Origin: Pocillopora verrucosa
Lineage: Eukaryota > Cnidaria > Anthozoa > Scleractinia > Pocilloporidae
Reading direction: 5' to 3'
DNA: 64,000 nt
NCBI RefSeq assembly: GCF_036669915.1
Contig: NC_089314.1
Span: forward strand, 27,254,126-27,318,125
Both the position numbers and the translations under genes were made by a program. Numbering within the stretch: the stretch's first letter is position 1; each line of letters starts with the position of its first letter. This document shows positions 1-11,006 of this stretch, piece by piece. Under the pieces are notes generated by a model that was not told where the DNA came from, did not search any database, and was given only the letters and a program-made list of their open reading frames with translations.

Positions 1-141
1 ATTCTGGAAGCAAACGTGAAGAGCGTTGATGCTCCCGGGACAATGATTGAATCTCTACACTTGTGGGTTTACTAATCACGCTATTTGAAAGCTACCCTTG
101 AATTAAAATTCGATTAGTTCTTGGTGGCAGATATTTTGACA

Positions 142-3100
142 ATGGATCCGCCGACAAGTGAAATATGGGCACAGAATGTCACCACCGAGTCATCCAACAT
201 GTTAACCTCATCCGGTCTTACAGCGACAATCTTCAAAACCGTTTTTCTTGTTCTTATCGCCGTGATGAACGTTTTGGGGAATACAAGTATCTGTTTTATT
301 GTTCTTAAAGACAGACAACTACGAGCCTCAGTGCGGAATTACGCCGTAGCAAGCCTGGCCTTGTCAGACTTACTCTCCGTTCAAATTATGACTTTCCAAA
401 TTTTTACTTACTTTAACGTTGGTAAAAACCCTATTATGTGCACGCTTATGGGCAGAATATTTGGCTGTCTTCTTTACATCAGCATTTTGCACTTATTTAC
501 GTTAAGCCTGGACAGATACATAGCAATATTTTACCCATTACGCTACAGATTCATGGTTACCCCGACAAGGACAGCTGTGATTTTATTAACGATCTGGATC
601 ATCCCAGTTTTTTCTATACTAATCTTCCCTGCTGCGCTAGTGGATCTCCGTGGCTATGCCAGCTTCTATGGATGCATGGAGCAAGGTTCGATAGAAAAAA
701 TTGACAAAAAGGATCGCTTCCATATGAGTGTGAACGTAATTTTTCTTTTCTTTCTACCACTTCTTGTGATGATGTGGGCTTACTGTCGAATTAGCAAAGT
801 TGCTTGGTATCAAGCCAACAGAGTTGGTGTTGCTGTGATCTCGGCAGTCAGAGTGCCACATCTTCGTGGTCTTCCCCGAACACGTGATAGAAAATGGGCC
901 AAAACGCTAGGTAAGTTTATCTTGTTGGAGTATCATTAACCAAGCTACGTCACGGCTTGTGAATTTTGGCTAATTTAACCTTAATTCTCAGTTCCAGTTT
1001 GTTGTCTAAAATCTGAGTCAATCTTCGCCCTCCTTTAAAATCCTTGCACCAGTTTTGTGCTTTATTTTCTCTCTGGCGTATGTTTCCCATTCCATAGTGA
1101 AATATATTATAACAAAGTTTCCCTAATCAACAAGACGAAAAGACGAAAACAACCGCGGTTAAGGGTTTGATGTGAGCTGGCTCTCCTAACACCCGAGGGG
1201 GGCAGTTGAACCTGACTGCGTGGATTATTGATGTTTATAGTAAGTGCAAATGTGATGGATGTTACCTATAACAATAGTAGTAGGACAACCACGTTTTAAG
1301 TCGGGCAAAAAAAAAAAGTGTCATTTGACCAAGCGTATGGTCATTCCATAGCATTGCATTGCATGGTGACATGTCATGTTTTTTTATCTCTTTCTTGGAA
1401 TATAGCAATGAGTTTCTGTCTGTCAACCAATTCTCAGTGTAGCAAAGTGAACAATTTTTGCGGAAACACGAATTTTGTTTTGATATTATAGGAATTGTTA
1501 GGTATCTTCAAGGTGCTGCTTCTTCTAAACGAGCATAAAGACCCCCTTTTTCACTTAAAAATATACGTTCCTTTGCGATACACAAAACATGACCTGAAAA
1601 GGTAAAGCAAGCCACAACGGTTCACAGAATCAATCCTTCAACAAAGCTTTCTTGATACAAAAGAAAGGTTCTCCAAATCCGAAGAAAGCCTGAAAATTAT
1701 TTTTCGTCACCAAAAGTAAAAACTCTGCGTCGAGACTTACTAAATAGCCAACATGCATTAATACAAGAAAAGTACACTTTGCAATATCTATGGAATGGAA
1801 AAAAACAAAAACAATGGAACACGTGCAAAATACAAACTATGCTGTATGCCGCAACAACATGTTTACTTCTTAAAGAAAAAAATGTTGCGTCATGCTTCAC
1901 AGACCCCTGTTGGTGGTGTTGTTGTTTCTGTTACGTTGAGTAGAAATTCTGAAAACTACTCATCATTTTCTTCGGTCAGTTCAGTCAAATACCTCAATTG
2001 TCATGATATAATTTGCTCTGCACTTATTTTGGCCTGTTATTAAATTTGTATTATAGAGGTCTACATTTTTTCATGTGGAGCACGGTCAGGTTTTGCTTGA
2101 AGAATCTTACATCATTCCGTATCTAATGGGTCAATAGGTTTAGAAAAAATAACAGAGATTATGCTGCGAAAACACGGTTCCTCGTAGATACTTAAGGTCG
2201 ACTCAGAAGATATCTCGGAGAAGTCGAATCAAGTAGCTGTTTTTCTATCTACCCGAAGCAACCAGATGGGAAAGGAAGCCGAGATATCATTTTGCTGCAT
2301 CGTATGGGGGCTTTCTTGACAAAAAAACCCCATTCGTTCCTTTCAGATCGGTTGTAAATTGCCCATTGTAGATTACGTGAAATCTTCCGAAGGTTTGATG
2401 TTTGCTCCAAATGGAAATTAAGGGTGCATGAAAATGACCTTTTCTCTCAAAGACATCGTAATCCTCTGAGTAACGTCATATTATCTGTAATGGGGAAATA
2501 AGAGGGCGGATGTCATTAGCTACTAGCAAGCAATTCACTCACCCGCAAACCCCGAGCATTAAAAGGTCATTAGCTGGAGATTCGTGGATTAAGGTTTCAA
2601 TGTCGTTCATTAAATAACTCGTTGTCACTGTGCTTGCTGTACGATTAACGGAATATTCGGGTTGCGAACAGAATTTTCATATCATTCAAGTAGGAAGGGA
2701 AAACCACCAAAATTAATCTCCCCGTTTTAAACCTCATGTGCGGTGCACACAACTGAATGTTACAACAGATATTTACAGTCATCAGGACTTCAGATTATGC
2801 AATAATCATAACAGGCATTGCGTTGAGCTCGTTAACCCTAATGGAAACTTGTCATTATCGCCTAAAGGCAAGTAAGATAAATTACTTTTTATTCTCAAAA
2901 TCAATATTAATATCCTGTAGTTCTTTAATAGCCGAACCACTGAAAACTGTAAAAAGATCCCTGTTTCTTGGCCTCAAATACTAACTTTTGTGTTTTTTTT
3001 TTGTTTTGGTTCTGCAGCGATTGTGATTGGCGCATTCCTGGGCTGCTATCTTCCAATTGTGGTGGCATCTTTAGTGCATATTTTCGCTGGACAAACAACA

Positions 3101-3343
3101 GGTTGTTCCTTAGCACGGACTTTGGAAATTTTATTATTTCTCACGTTTTCCAACACTGTTTTGAATCCTCTGATTTACTCTCTTCGGAACAATGAATACA
3201 GGAGAGCTTTCCAAAAGACATTTAGAAGATGCCACCGAGAGTCAAATAACAATCAAGGTTTACGACTCAGTTACGTCAAACAAGATCTTGAAAGCCTTAC
3301 TGTGTCTAGTCACGTGACTTCAAACCACGCGAACACCTCGTGA
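142..3343 (+). CDS. Class A (rhodopsin-family) G-protein-coupled receptor, two exons
   Basis: Exons are 142-910 and 3018-3343, joined in phase 1 (g|cg gives Ala), for 364 residues. The start is the ATG at 142 in a good context (acaATGG); the frame is open further upstream but without an ATG. Seen: a TM1 Asn in LGN, the TM2 block LALSDLL, a DRY motif at residues 124-126 followed by IAIFYPL, a TM6 motif CYLP (in place of CWxP) just after the splice, and a TM7 NPLIY (NPxxY). A short Ser/Thr-rich tail follows. The N-terminus has an NVT glycosylation sequon. The intron lies just before TM6, so exon 1 carries TM1-TM5. It should be a plasma-membrane receptor coupling to G proteins. The ligand cannot be told from sequence; cnidarians have large lineage-specific class A expansions. 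Confidence 0.9.
911..3017 (+). other. Intron of the GPCR gene
   Basis: The intron is bounded by a strong donor (GTAAGT at 911) and an acceptor (TTCTGCAG ending at 3017). It is AT-rich with small ORFs of no recognisable family. I see no repeat with clear structure in it. Confidence 0.75.
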
Positions 3344-4289
3344 TGTTTAGAGGAAGATTTTATCCACAACACTCAGTGTCAAAATTAAAAATTGTTTCTA
3401 TGAAACAGCTTATTTTTTACGACACATTTTATAATGTTATTTGAGCATACCATGTTGACTAAGCTGAGAATAGACTATTTTACAGCCTTCTCCTAATTCA
3501 TTTTGTTTGTTTGATCGTTCAAAACTTAAAATTTTACCTCGACAGAAGTGCAAAAAGGACTTGAGGTGGGTTGTTGAGGGGAAGTGGGGAGAAGGGGGGA
3601 GGGGGGGGGGAAACAAATGCTTCGTCTTCATCCACACCAGCCCCTCGTAAAACCAGCCTTGATCACTCCCAGAAGGAGGTGGGAGTTTTGGAACAAGTAC
3701 TGCTCATAGGCTGACGAAGATTTCAAACAATAGTTTGATAACGATCTTTAAACAACCTACACAGAAGGGCAGAGCGGTTCATGCGTGGAAAGAAGATTAA
3801 CGATGATGACCTGTTGCCCCCGTTACAGCAACGAATGCCGGTCTTCATGATGCTACAGGTACAGTTGTTGTAATAGGATTCCCGAGTGTATTTCGCTGAA
3901 AAAGAAAATGATTTAGGATGGTTGCAACCCTTGGCAATTATGAATTGTGATCACTTACCCTTTTTTTGGTTAAGATCTTTGAGGGTAAGGTGGTGGAAAT
4001 GGCTTAAGCCGGGGGAAATAATCCCGCTCATAGTCTGAGTACCCGTACCCCAGGCACCTATCTTTCAATAAATGCCTTCCTTGTTGTGACCGCGCGAGAA
4101 ATCTTTCAATGTGACGTGGAATAACATAAAACTTCACTCAAGCTTACTGTATCTTTTCCGCGCCTGACGAAAATTTGACTCGCAATGTCCTCTGGGAATG
4201 GCTTGTAGCTTCCAGGCCTCTTGGGACCCCTCGTCTTGCAAATCCAAGCACGATAAACCTATTTGCAGATTGACAAATCTGAAGCAAGA
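3344..4289. other. Intergenic, with a G-rich tract
   Basis: No gene is recognised. At 3578-3610 there are four closely spaced runs of three or more G (GGGG, GGGG, GGGGGG, then about ten G), a pattern that can form a G-quadruplex on the + strand. A TATTTGCAG at 4260-4268 could be a splice acceptor from an unseen 5' UTR exon of the next gene. Confidence 0.5.
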
Positions 4290-7149
4290 ATGAAAGTTCG
4301 AGTAGCAGATGATCTTCCGATTGTGCCCCTTGGCAGTAGTAAGATACAGGGAAAGATTTTAGTTTCCCTTGAAGACGGAGTGGGATGTGCAATGTACGAA
4401 TTTTACGCTCAAGCTGGCGACGAGGTCACGCTCATCGCATTTCACCGTAATCACAATCACATATACTACTGTGTTGAAGGTATGAGTAAACATTTCCATG
4501 CAACGAATGACTATCGCTCCTATGACAAATTATATCAGTAGAGTGAAGACCTGGTCAAATGAAACCCTTTGCTTTCACACGCACACAAAAAAAACCAAGA
4601 TAAAACCCAAATTACTATATATCTACATAAGAGAATCATGCCACCGTGCCCTGCGTGTCAGAGCCTTCCTGAATTATTGATAGAATTATACCGCAAGACA
4701 GCAAACAGCATATTTGACTTCTTTAGTTAGCTGGTGCTAAGTATCTTCGTAGCGAAAATTGTGGCCGCCATCTTTGAATTAAATGGCAGCGAAAGACAGG
4801 GGAGAGAAGAAAATACGTACTAAGGGGGTAGTCATCGGTCAAGAATAAGAAGAGGCGTAGGTGTGGGGGAGTGAAGATTTTCGCCCTTACCCCCACTGTC
4901 CACTCTAACTCCAAATCAAACATGGCCCGTCGGATAAACAATTGCGAGCTTATATCGTTAGCTCGCTCTAATAGGACGCCTGTACAGTCACGGGTCGATA
5001 GAAGTCCATGGAGTATTATTAGTGTGGTAAATTTGTAGTATTTGCGTCTATCATACACTCGAAGTTTTGTTTGATTTAGAGACTAGATAAAAGCAGTTAC
5101 CTTTAATCTTGAATTATTGTGAGGAGCACTACCAATGGTCGATGGGTGCCAGAATACGAGGTCTAGAGAGTCGAAACTCGAGAATTCAGGTTAAGAAAGC
5201 CAGGGGTCTGTTATTCAGTCACGCAAGCAGCGCGTTAGCCGTCTTGAATTAAAATTAGATAGATGGAGCAAATTAAGTAATTGGACACCACTAATTGTCT
5301 TTCTTTTGTTTTTGTTATTTGGTTAGCATCGGCAACTTGTTGAGGTGACCAAAAATTCAACACTGATCATCGCACATTCTCGAATTAGTGATTCCTTCTA
5401 TTAAAAACCGTTAAGAATATGCCTCCTACTTAAACCAAAATCTAAACAAGCACCCCTTTCCCTACCCCCAGTTCTTTTAAAGTGAATTATCCCGTTTGCC
5501 GAACTATTTGGGTGCAAAATTGCGGAAAAAAGAGAAGGTTATTCCTTGGTTACGATTTGGGGATAATTAAACAGCGCCTCCGCGCGATTGAGCTCCTTTC
5601 TAATCACTGAAATAAGCGCCTTATCCACCATTTCAAAGACTCGAACGTTCCTGAGAAATGTCTACTTTTTAAATTCTAATTTACAATAAAAGGGCAACGA
5701 AAAGCACAAAATTTAAAATGATATTGCACTGTAAAAGAAGTATTGAATACAGACAGAAAGTGGAGCAACAAAATAATTGCACTTAACGATCCAAACTTTT
5801 CTTTTCCTAGTGGAAAGGGAGGGGTCATAAAAGTAAACTTAAATGGTTTCGTTTGCGTTATTTTCATCTTTCGTACATGCCCTTTGCGATCGAAAACTAG
5901 AAGCCAGCATACTAAAAAATTAAATGTTGGTAGACAAAAAAAAGACTTTATTCGAAGGGTTTAACGTGGAATACGAGCGGACAGTTGGTTCATTACTGAT
6001 ATTTTACCGAGCCTCGAAGGGGCTCGGAAAAATACCACGCAACTCGTCAAACATCCACTCATGTTGAGCAAGGTATCTTCAAGACGTAAAGAACTTTCAT
6101 GTTTAAGAGATCCTCGCAGCTAAGAACACTACTGAACTAGTAGTTGAAAATAGGACCTGAAAAAAATTCAGGCCCGTACGGGATTTAAACCCATGACCTC
6201 TGCGATACCGGTGCAGCGCGCTACCAACTGAGCTAACAAGCCAACTGGAATATATATTATTATACAAATATATACAAATATATGAACTTCATATAACTGA
6301 AATCATCATTCATCACTTGGATGGTTTATTTGGACTCAACATATTGACCAGCTCCCAGTTGGCTTGTTAGCTCAGTTGGTGGAGCGCTGCATCGGTATCG
6401 CAGAGGTCATGGGTTCAAATCCCGTACGGGCCTGAATTTTTTCAGGTCCTATTTTCAACTACTAGTTCAGTAGTGTTCTTGGCTGCGAGGATCTCTTAAA
6501 CTCGTTTCTTCACCGCAGTGCAAATAAATATGAATTTCATATATCTAAAATCACAACTTTCATGTTGCTAAACACCTCATCCATTTTAACAGGGCGATGT
6601 GTCATACACGACGGTGCAACCAAACAGCTGCCTTTCACCGCTGACCATCTCCTTGCTCTCACATCTGACAAAAACGTTCACATTCGTATTCAGGAGCCAG
6701 TGAGAATGGTTGCTGTTTCCGTCCCACATGACACAAGCGTATCTCCCCCACCTTTGCTAATGAAGAGCCTGGACGAAGTAACTGATTCAGATCGCAATGT
6801 TCCCTTTGAAGATGGATTAAGTCGAAGGTTTCTTGCCGCCCCTGATGGCTACAACATCTCAGTTCACAACACGTTTTGTTCGAGTAGTTTTAGCAAGCAT
6901 CTCCAATATCTAAATAACAAAGAATTAGTCTATGTTATCAAAGGTCAAGGTGAATACGTATGGGAAAACGGGCAATGTCGACACGATTTTGACTCTGAAA
7001 AGCATCATGGGACTATGTTTCTTGTAGGAAACAACGCCCACAAGATGACAATCGGCGCTAGAGATACCATTGCTATCTGCCTGTTCTATCCACCACTCAT
7101 GGGAAACGAACGGCTGAAAACTGGTAAAGAGGGTGGTTCCTCTTATTAG
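4290..7149 (+). CDS. ectC: Tandem (bicupin) ectoine-synthase-like protein, two exons
   Basis: Exons are 4290-4479 and 6593-7149, joined in phase 1 (g|gg gives Gly), for 248 residues. The chosen ATG gives MKVRVADD, which lines up with the MIVR-LED start of bacterial EctC. Residues 15-107 form a first EctC-like cupin (LEDGVGC, NHNHIYYCVEG). Residues 141-248 form a second (RRFLAAPDGY, KELVYVIKGQGEY, GTMF, FYPPLMG, final GGSSY) matching the EctC end, FNPPLTG then DGxY. EctC closes N-gamma-acetyl-diaminobutyrate to ectoine using an iron held by Glu57, Tyr85 and His93. Here the second cupin keeps Glu174 and His213 but has Phe206 for Tyr. The first keeps His93 and has His57 for Glu. So the second half may be catalytic and the first structural, by inference. 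It could instead be a cupin of changed function. Confidence 0.8.
6171..6242 (-). repeat. tRNA-like SINE head, left copy
   Basis: Read on the minus strand it has an A box TTAGCTCAGTTGG and a B box changed to GGTTTAAATCC. The cloverleaf is broadly kept but the D arm has lost pairing, so it is a decayed copy of the right-hand head. Confidence 0.65.
6361..6432 (+). repeat. tRNA-like SINE head, right copy, foldable cloverleaf
   Basis: The acceptor stem GGCTTGT pairs with ACGGGCC (two G-U pairs), and the D and T stems pair. It keeps the pol III A box TAGCTCAGTTGG and B box GGTTCAAATCC. The seven-base anticodon loop TCGGTAT would give GGT (Thr), but position 33 is C rather than U and one anticodon-stem pair is broken. 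It is therefore more likely a SINE promoter head than a working tRNA. Confidence 0.6.
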
Positions 7150-7807
7150 CTCCATGCTCTTTTCATACCTGCTAGCTAGTGTAGGCCTCAAGGGTTGATA
7201 CGGTTTTAGCAACACACTTTTGTGAAACATCAGTATCATATTTGCCATTATTTAACTTTGAAAGTGAAAATCGGGCTCTCGCGAATTATTCGGTAGGATT
7301 TCGGTAATTATTTGAAGTTCCCTGGCATTTTCCAAATATTTTTTAAAGGTTGCACAATCACGCAAGTCTTTAGGATGTCCTTGCTACAGGAATTGGACCA
7401 CGTATATGCTAAGGAATGAGAAAGGTTTTCTGATGCGTTTATTTCGTAAATTAACCTATAGTTAATCATTAATCAAGTGGTAGTGTTGCCTTGAAGTCTG
7501 TTGAAGGCGAAATAAAATTTCTATACGATTACCTTGGACGGAATAGGAGGTCAGTTGTCGATAAACCGATCCAGCAGTGATGTTTATTATTCTTCGAGGC
7601 CTCTTGGTACGATAAATGACATGTTCTTTCACTTTGTGGTAATCGTCACCCTTTGCTACAATGTGCGACTAGTATTTGACAAAGTGCAATGTTTTATTTT
7701 TTTTTAATTACAAAATGTGACGTGTTATTCAGCTTTTTTTTTATTGTTATTAAAAAAAAATAAATGACTGTATGTTAGCGTGAGGAGTTGTATGTTCTAC
7801 TACAAGA
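7150..7807. other. Intergenic, AT-rich
   Basis: Downstream of the bicupin stop. An AATAAA at 7511-7516 is a possible distal poly(A) signal. Nothing else is recognised. Confidence 0.4.
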
Positions 7808-8040
7808 CCTGAAGTTGTTTACAATTTGTTAAGAAAGCTAAAAACGAACAAAGCTACTGGACTAGACAATACTCCTGCACGCTTGCCTAAGGACGGAGTT
7901 CCGGTTATTTCGGAGTGCTTGACTCGCATAATTAACCTTTCCTATTTCTCTGGAGTGATACCAGCCGGCTGGAAGACTTCAAGAGTTGTGCCGTTATTCA
8001 AGTGCGGTAACAGGGAAGAAATGGATAAATATCGTGTGTG
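7808..8040 (+). pseudogene. Non-LTR retrotransposon reverse transcriptase fragment
   Basis: One frame gives a piece of the reverse-transcriptase fingers region: LRKLKTNKATGLDN, then IPAGWKTSRVVPLFK and MDKYR before a stop. This is the usual LINE pattern (KATGxD, P.xWK...V.PLfK.G, ..YRP). No endonuclease, catalytic YxDD or 3' tail follows, so it is an isolated, truncated relic. Confidence 0.75.
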
Positions 8041-8534
8041 ACGAGACCAAACAACGGCTGCGAAAGAGACAACAATCAGCGTGGTACTGATGCATTTCAT
8101 TTTTGCTTAGAAGTATTGACATTAGCGACAATAGACCGCAAAATACCTGTGCGAGTTCAGATAAAATTTGTCTTTTTTCTGTTAAGGTGAAGTAACGCGA
8201 TATTTTCGTTATTTTGAAAGTTATGCTTTTTCCTGTTACAGAAATGAGAACATTAGGCACATAGTATACCATCTCAACTCACCGGGCCAAAAAGAATAAA
8301 TCTTGCATGCTATGCATGCCTATGTTTTAAAATGGTCGCACTTTGTAGTAACACGTGTATTAAAATACAAACTGCGACAAGTATTACATAGTGATTAGGA
8401 TAACACCTAAGCTGCGTTTTCACGGCGAGTAAACTGCTCTAATTCCTGTTGCTTCCTCTCTCAAGAGACCACAATGAGTCTGATCCAGCCGCTCGAGTAA
8501 GTTAAAGAGTTGCCGAACATTTCGGTGTCAAGCT

Positions 8535-9107
8535 ATTAAGTGTGCGTGCATGAATCTAAGTGCCGGTCATGACCGCATCTGTCGATCCCTTCCCCTGTAT
8601 TACAACAAGGAAACAACTCCTTGCTCGTCAGTCAGTCTGTCCAAATTGTTCTCTCTGTAAAATTGCTCAATGACAATTACCCCTGAATCTGATCAACGGA
8701 ACACACTCATAGTTTTGGGCAACTTCTTTAAGACACTGCCTAGCTCATACGTACCTGGAAACTGATCTTAATAATATTTTTAGAGCTACAAGAGCACGTC
8801 CTGTCATTTTCATTAAGTGTACGTGCATGAATCGACGTGCCGGTCACGACCCCATCTGTCAATCCCTTCCCCTGTATTACAACAAGGAAACAACTCCTTG
8901 CTCGTCAGTCAGTCTGTCCAAATTGTTCTCTCTCTCTTGACTCCATTCGATTTATACAATTACCAATGAATCTGATCAACGGGACACACTCAAAGTTTTG
9001 AGCAACTTCGTCAGTTATGACACTGTCTAACCCATACTTACCTTAAAACTGAGAAGATTATTAAAATAATCCTCTCAAAGCAGCAAGAGCACGTCCCGTC
9101 ATTTTCT
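8535..9107. repeat. Tandem duplication, unit about 277 bp
   Basis: Two diverged direct copies begin at 8535 and 8812 with ATTAAGTGT. Both share the block CCCTTCCCCTGTATTACAAC and a following GTCAGTCAGTCTGTCC. The first about 120 bases of each copy are nearly identical; the rest drifts with small indels. No coding frame spans them. Confidence 0.85.
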
Positions 9108-9744
9108 ACCCTTATTTGGCGTCATTTTCAACTGCTACGTGATCTTCAAGCCTAGGACCAAATATTTCAAAAACATAAATTCGACGTTTCGTAGTGTAAA
9201 AAGTGTTCATCGCCTGTTATTGATACAACGAAGAGAAGTCGTATCTTCTGGAAGTCTCAGTAAGAATTTTCTTACGGTCGGAAGGCTGCAGTTTCATATT
9301 GAGCAATAGACGGTATTTAGTGGTATCAAACTCATGTGTATATATATAAAGACTGTGATGTTCGTTGCCATCTTAAAAGTTGTTATCATTAACTGCCGGG
9401 ATTTTTCTATCATGAAAGGCTTTTCAAAGGAGAATCGCGACCTGTTCTTTGCTGCGTGACTAGTTCTCAGGGAGCATTCAGTTTCGGGCTTACCTTACTA
9501 ATAAATCAGGTGACACGGCGCTTTTAGGTGTGATTTTATTTTCTAATATAACAAAGAAGCTAATGTCTTCCGCCATTCTTCTTGTTCATATCTAACTTAC
9601 CCATCAACAATTTACTATACCCAGAGGGCACTTAGAGAAATTTCAGTTCGGTACCCTAGTCTTTTTAGATCTTGTAATTCATAGATGTTACGGAAGTATT
9701 CATTTGAGCCTTCTTACGAAAAGTAATCCTCGTAGATCTAACAA

Positions 9745-9751
9745 TATAAAA
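9745..9751 (+). promoter_or_regulatory. TATA box of the CTHRC1-like gene
   Basis: TATAAAA lies 61 bases before the ATG at 9806, placing the likely transcription start near 9775 and giving a short 5' UTR. Confidence 0.5.
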
Positions 9752-9805
9752 AGTTGGTTATCTTGAGTAACTAAAGCTGAACATTATTGACAGAGTACGC
9801 TGACG

Positions 9806-10873
9806 ATGAAAGCTCACCTGCTAGTAATATTTACAGTTGCCTATTTGCAAGCTGTCGAACCCTCTCAAAAGGTACGTAACAACAACGAATATTGGAGCTA
9901 CCTATCTCAATCTGCACTTTGGAAAGATCTTTCTGATACGCCTGAATCTGTTTGACTTCTTTGCGTCTTTCATAGACTTGCCTATCAGACGGCATACCTG
10001 GTATTCCAGGAACTCCAGGCATACCAGGCCCTCACGGTCGTGACGGGGTAAAGGGAGAACGAGGAGAACAGGGCCCTAAAGGGGAAGCTGGTATCGCCGC
10101 AACTTGGAAACAGTGCGTCTGGAGGGGAAGCGATGATCGGGATTATGGATTAATCAAAGTAAGCCAAAAGGCACATTTTGATTCTAAACTTGGATTGCTT
10201 GTTTCTCTGGGCGACGGTACAAAATAAGTAAGGAAGCCCGCGAGTTTAGAAGAGAGTAAATACACCGCCATTTGGTTCGTTTATATTCCTATGCGATCAT
10301 GCAATAATCTCTGGAAAGTTAATTGCGGTTAAAAGAGAGTAAATGTGGGCTTCCCCACCTCACGTTAGCCTCTGAATGGGTGTCAGCTGGCTAGCAACTG
10401 TAGCCAGCTCGTAGCAATTCAGTCTAGCACAGTCATAGAGGTATTGACGAACCGTTCTTATCGTAATGTACCTCTTCTCCTAAAATAACTTTTATTAATC
10501 TATCCTACCAAATTTACAGGACTGCATTTTTCAAAAGACAAAGAAAGACACTTCTTTACGCGTTTTCTATAGCGGTGCTCTCCGAATCTTTAAATGCACA
10601 ATTTGCTGCAAACGTTGGTACTTCACCTTTAACGGGGCTGAATGCAGTGGCCCTATGCCAATTGATGGTCTCATTTATATCCATCAAGCAAGCAATTTAG
10701 AGCCACTTCGTGTGCGTCATATTGAAGGCTACTGTGAGAACATCCCACAAGGAACTGTGCGCGTGGGGATCAACGTGGGAGACTGTAGCGGTTATGGGAA
10801 TGCAGATGCTCATTCTGGCTGGAACTCAGTGTCCAGGATCGTGATAGAAGAAGTTTCGGCACCTCAGAAATAA
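9806..10873 (+). CDS. CTHRC1: CTHRC1-like secreted collagen-triple-helix protein, three exons
   Basis: Exons are 9806-9871, 9976-10158 and 10520-10873, all in phase 0, for 200 residues. Exon 1 encodes a signal peptide ([16 protein letters not shown]). Exon 2 holds about twelve Gly-X-Y triplets, then WKQCVW, the hallmark opening of the CTHRC1 C-terminal domain. Exon 3 carries the rest: [20 protein letters not shown], then [18 protein letters not shown] and [14 protein letters not shown]. Human CTHRC1 (243 residues) has the same order, [16 protein letters not shown] then [12 protein letters not shown], with the same cysteines. In vertebrates it is an extracellular glycoprotein linked to Wnt/planar-polarity and matrix signalling. 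The cnidarian role is unknown; CTHRC1-like genes are often multicopy in corals. Confidence 0.93.
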
Positions 10874-11000
10874 ATACAATTTAATGTGGCTGGATGTGGC
10901 CCACGTTTATAACAAGCCAAAAAGCTTTGTGGTAATGCACCAGTAGGCTACTTGAATGTCGTAGTTTAATGCTGTCAACTAATTGATAAAGTTTTCAACA

Positions 11001-11006
11001 AATAAA
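11001..11006 (+). promoter_or_regulatory. Poly(A) signal of the CTHRC1-like gene
   Basis: AATAAA lies 128 bases after the stop codon; a second AATAAA-like run overlaps the stop itself. Confidence 0.5.

Larger units (their letters stand above)
6101..6501. repeat. Inverted pair of tRNA-derived SINE-like units in an intron
   Basis: Arms of about 147 nt (6101-6248 and 6355-6501) are near-perfect reverse complements around a 106-nt AT-rich loop. Each arm holds a tRNA-like head, a short hairpin (CCTGAA then TTCAGG) and a common tail. Part of the loop (about 6265-6310) is repeated in direct orientation after the right arm (about 6525-6560), so the full unit includes an AT-rich tail. The pair lies wholly inside the intron of the bicupin gene. 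Confidence 0.85.

Noticed and set aside
6361..6432. Functional tRNA-Thr(GGU) gene
   Set aside because: Position 33 of the loop is C, one anticodon pair is broken, GGU is not the usual eukaryotic Thr anticodon, and it sits in a SINE-like unit with a mirrored copy.
9831..10022. Minus-strand collagen-like peptide frame opposite the CTHRC1-like gene
   Set aside because: It is the complementary-strand shadow of the Gly-X-Y exon 9976-10158.
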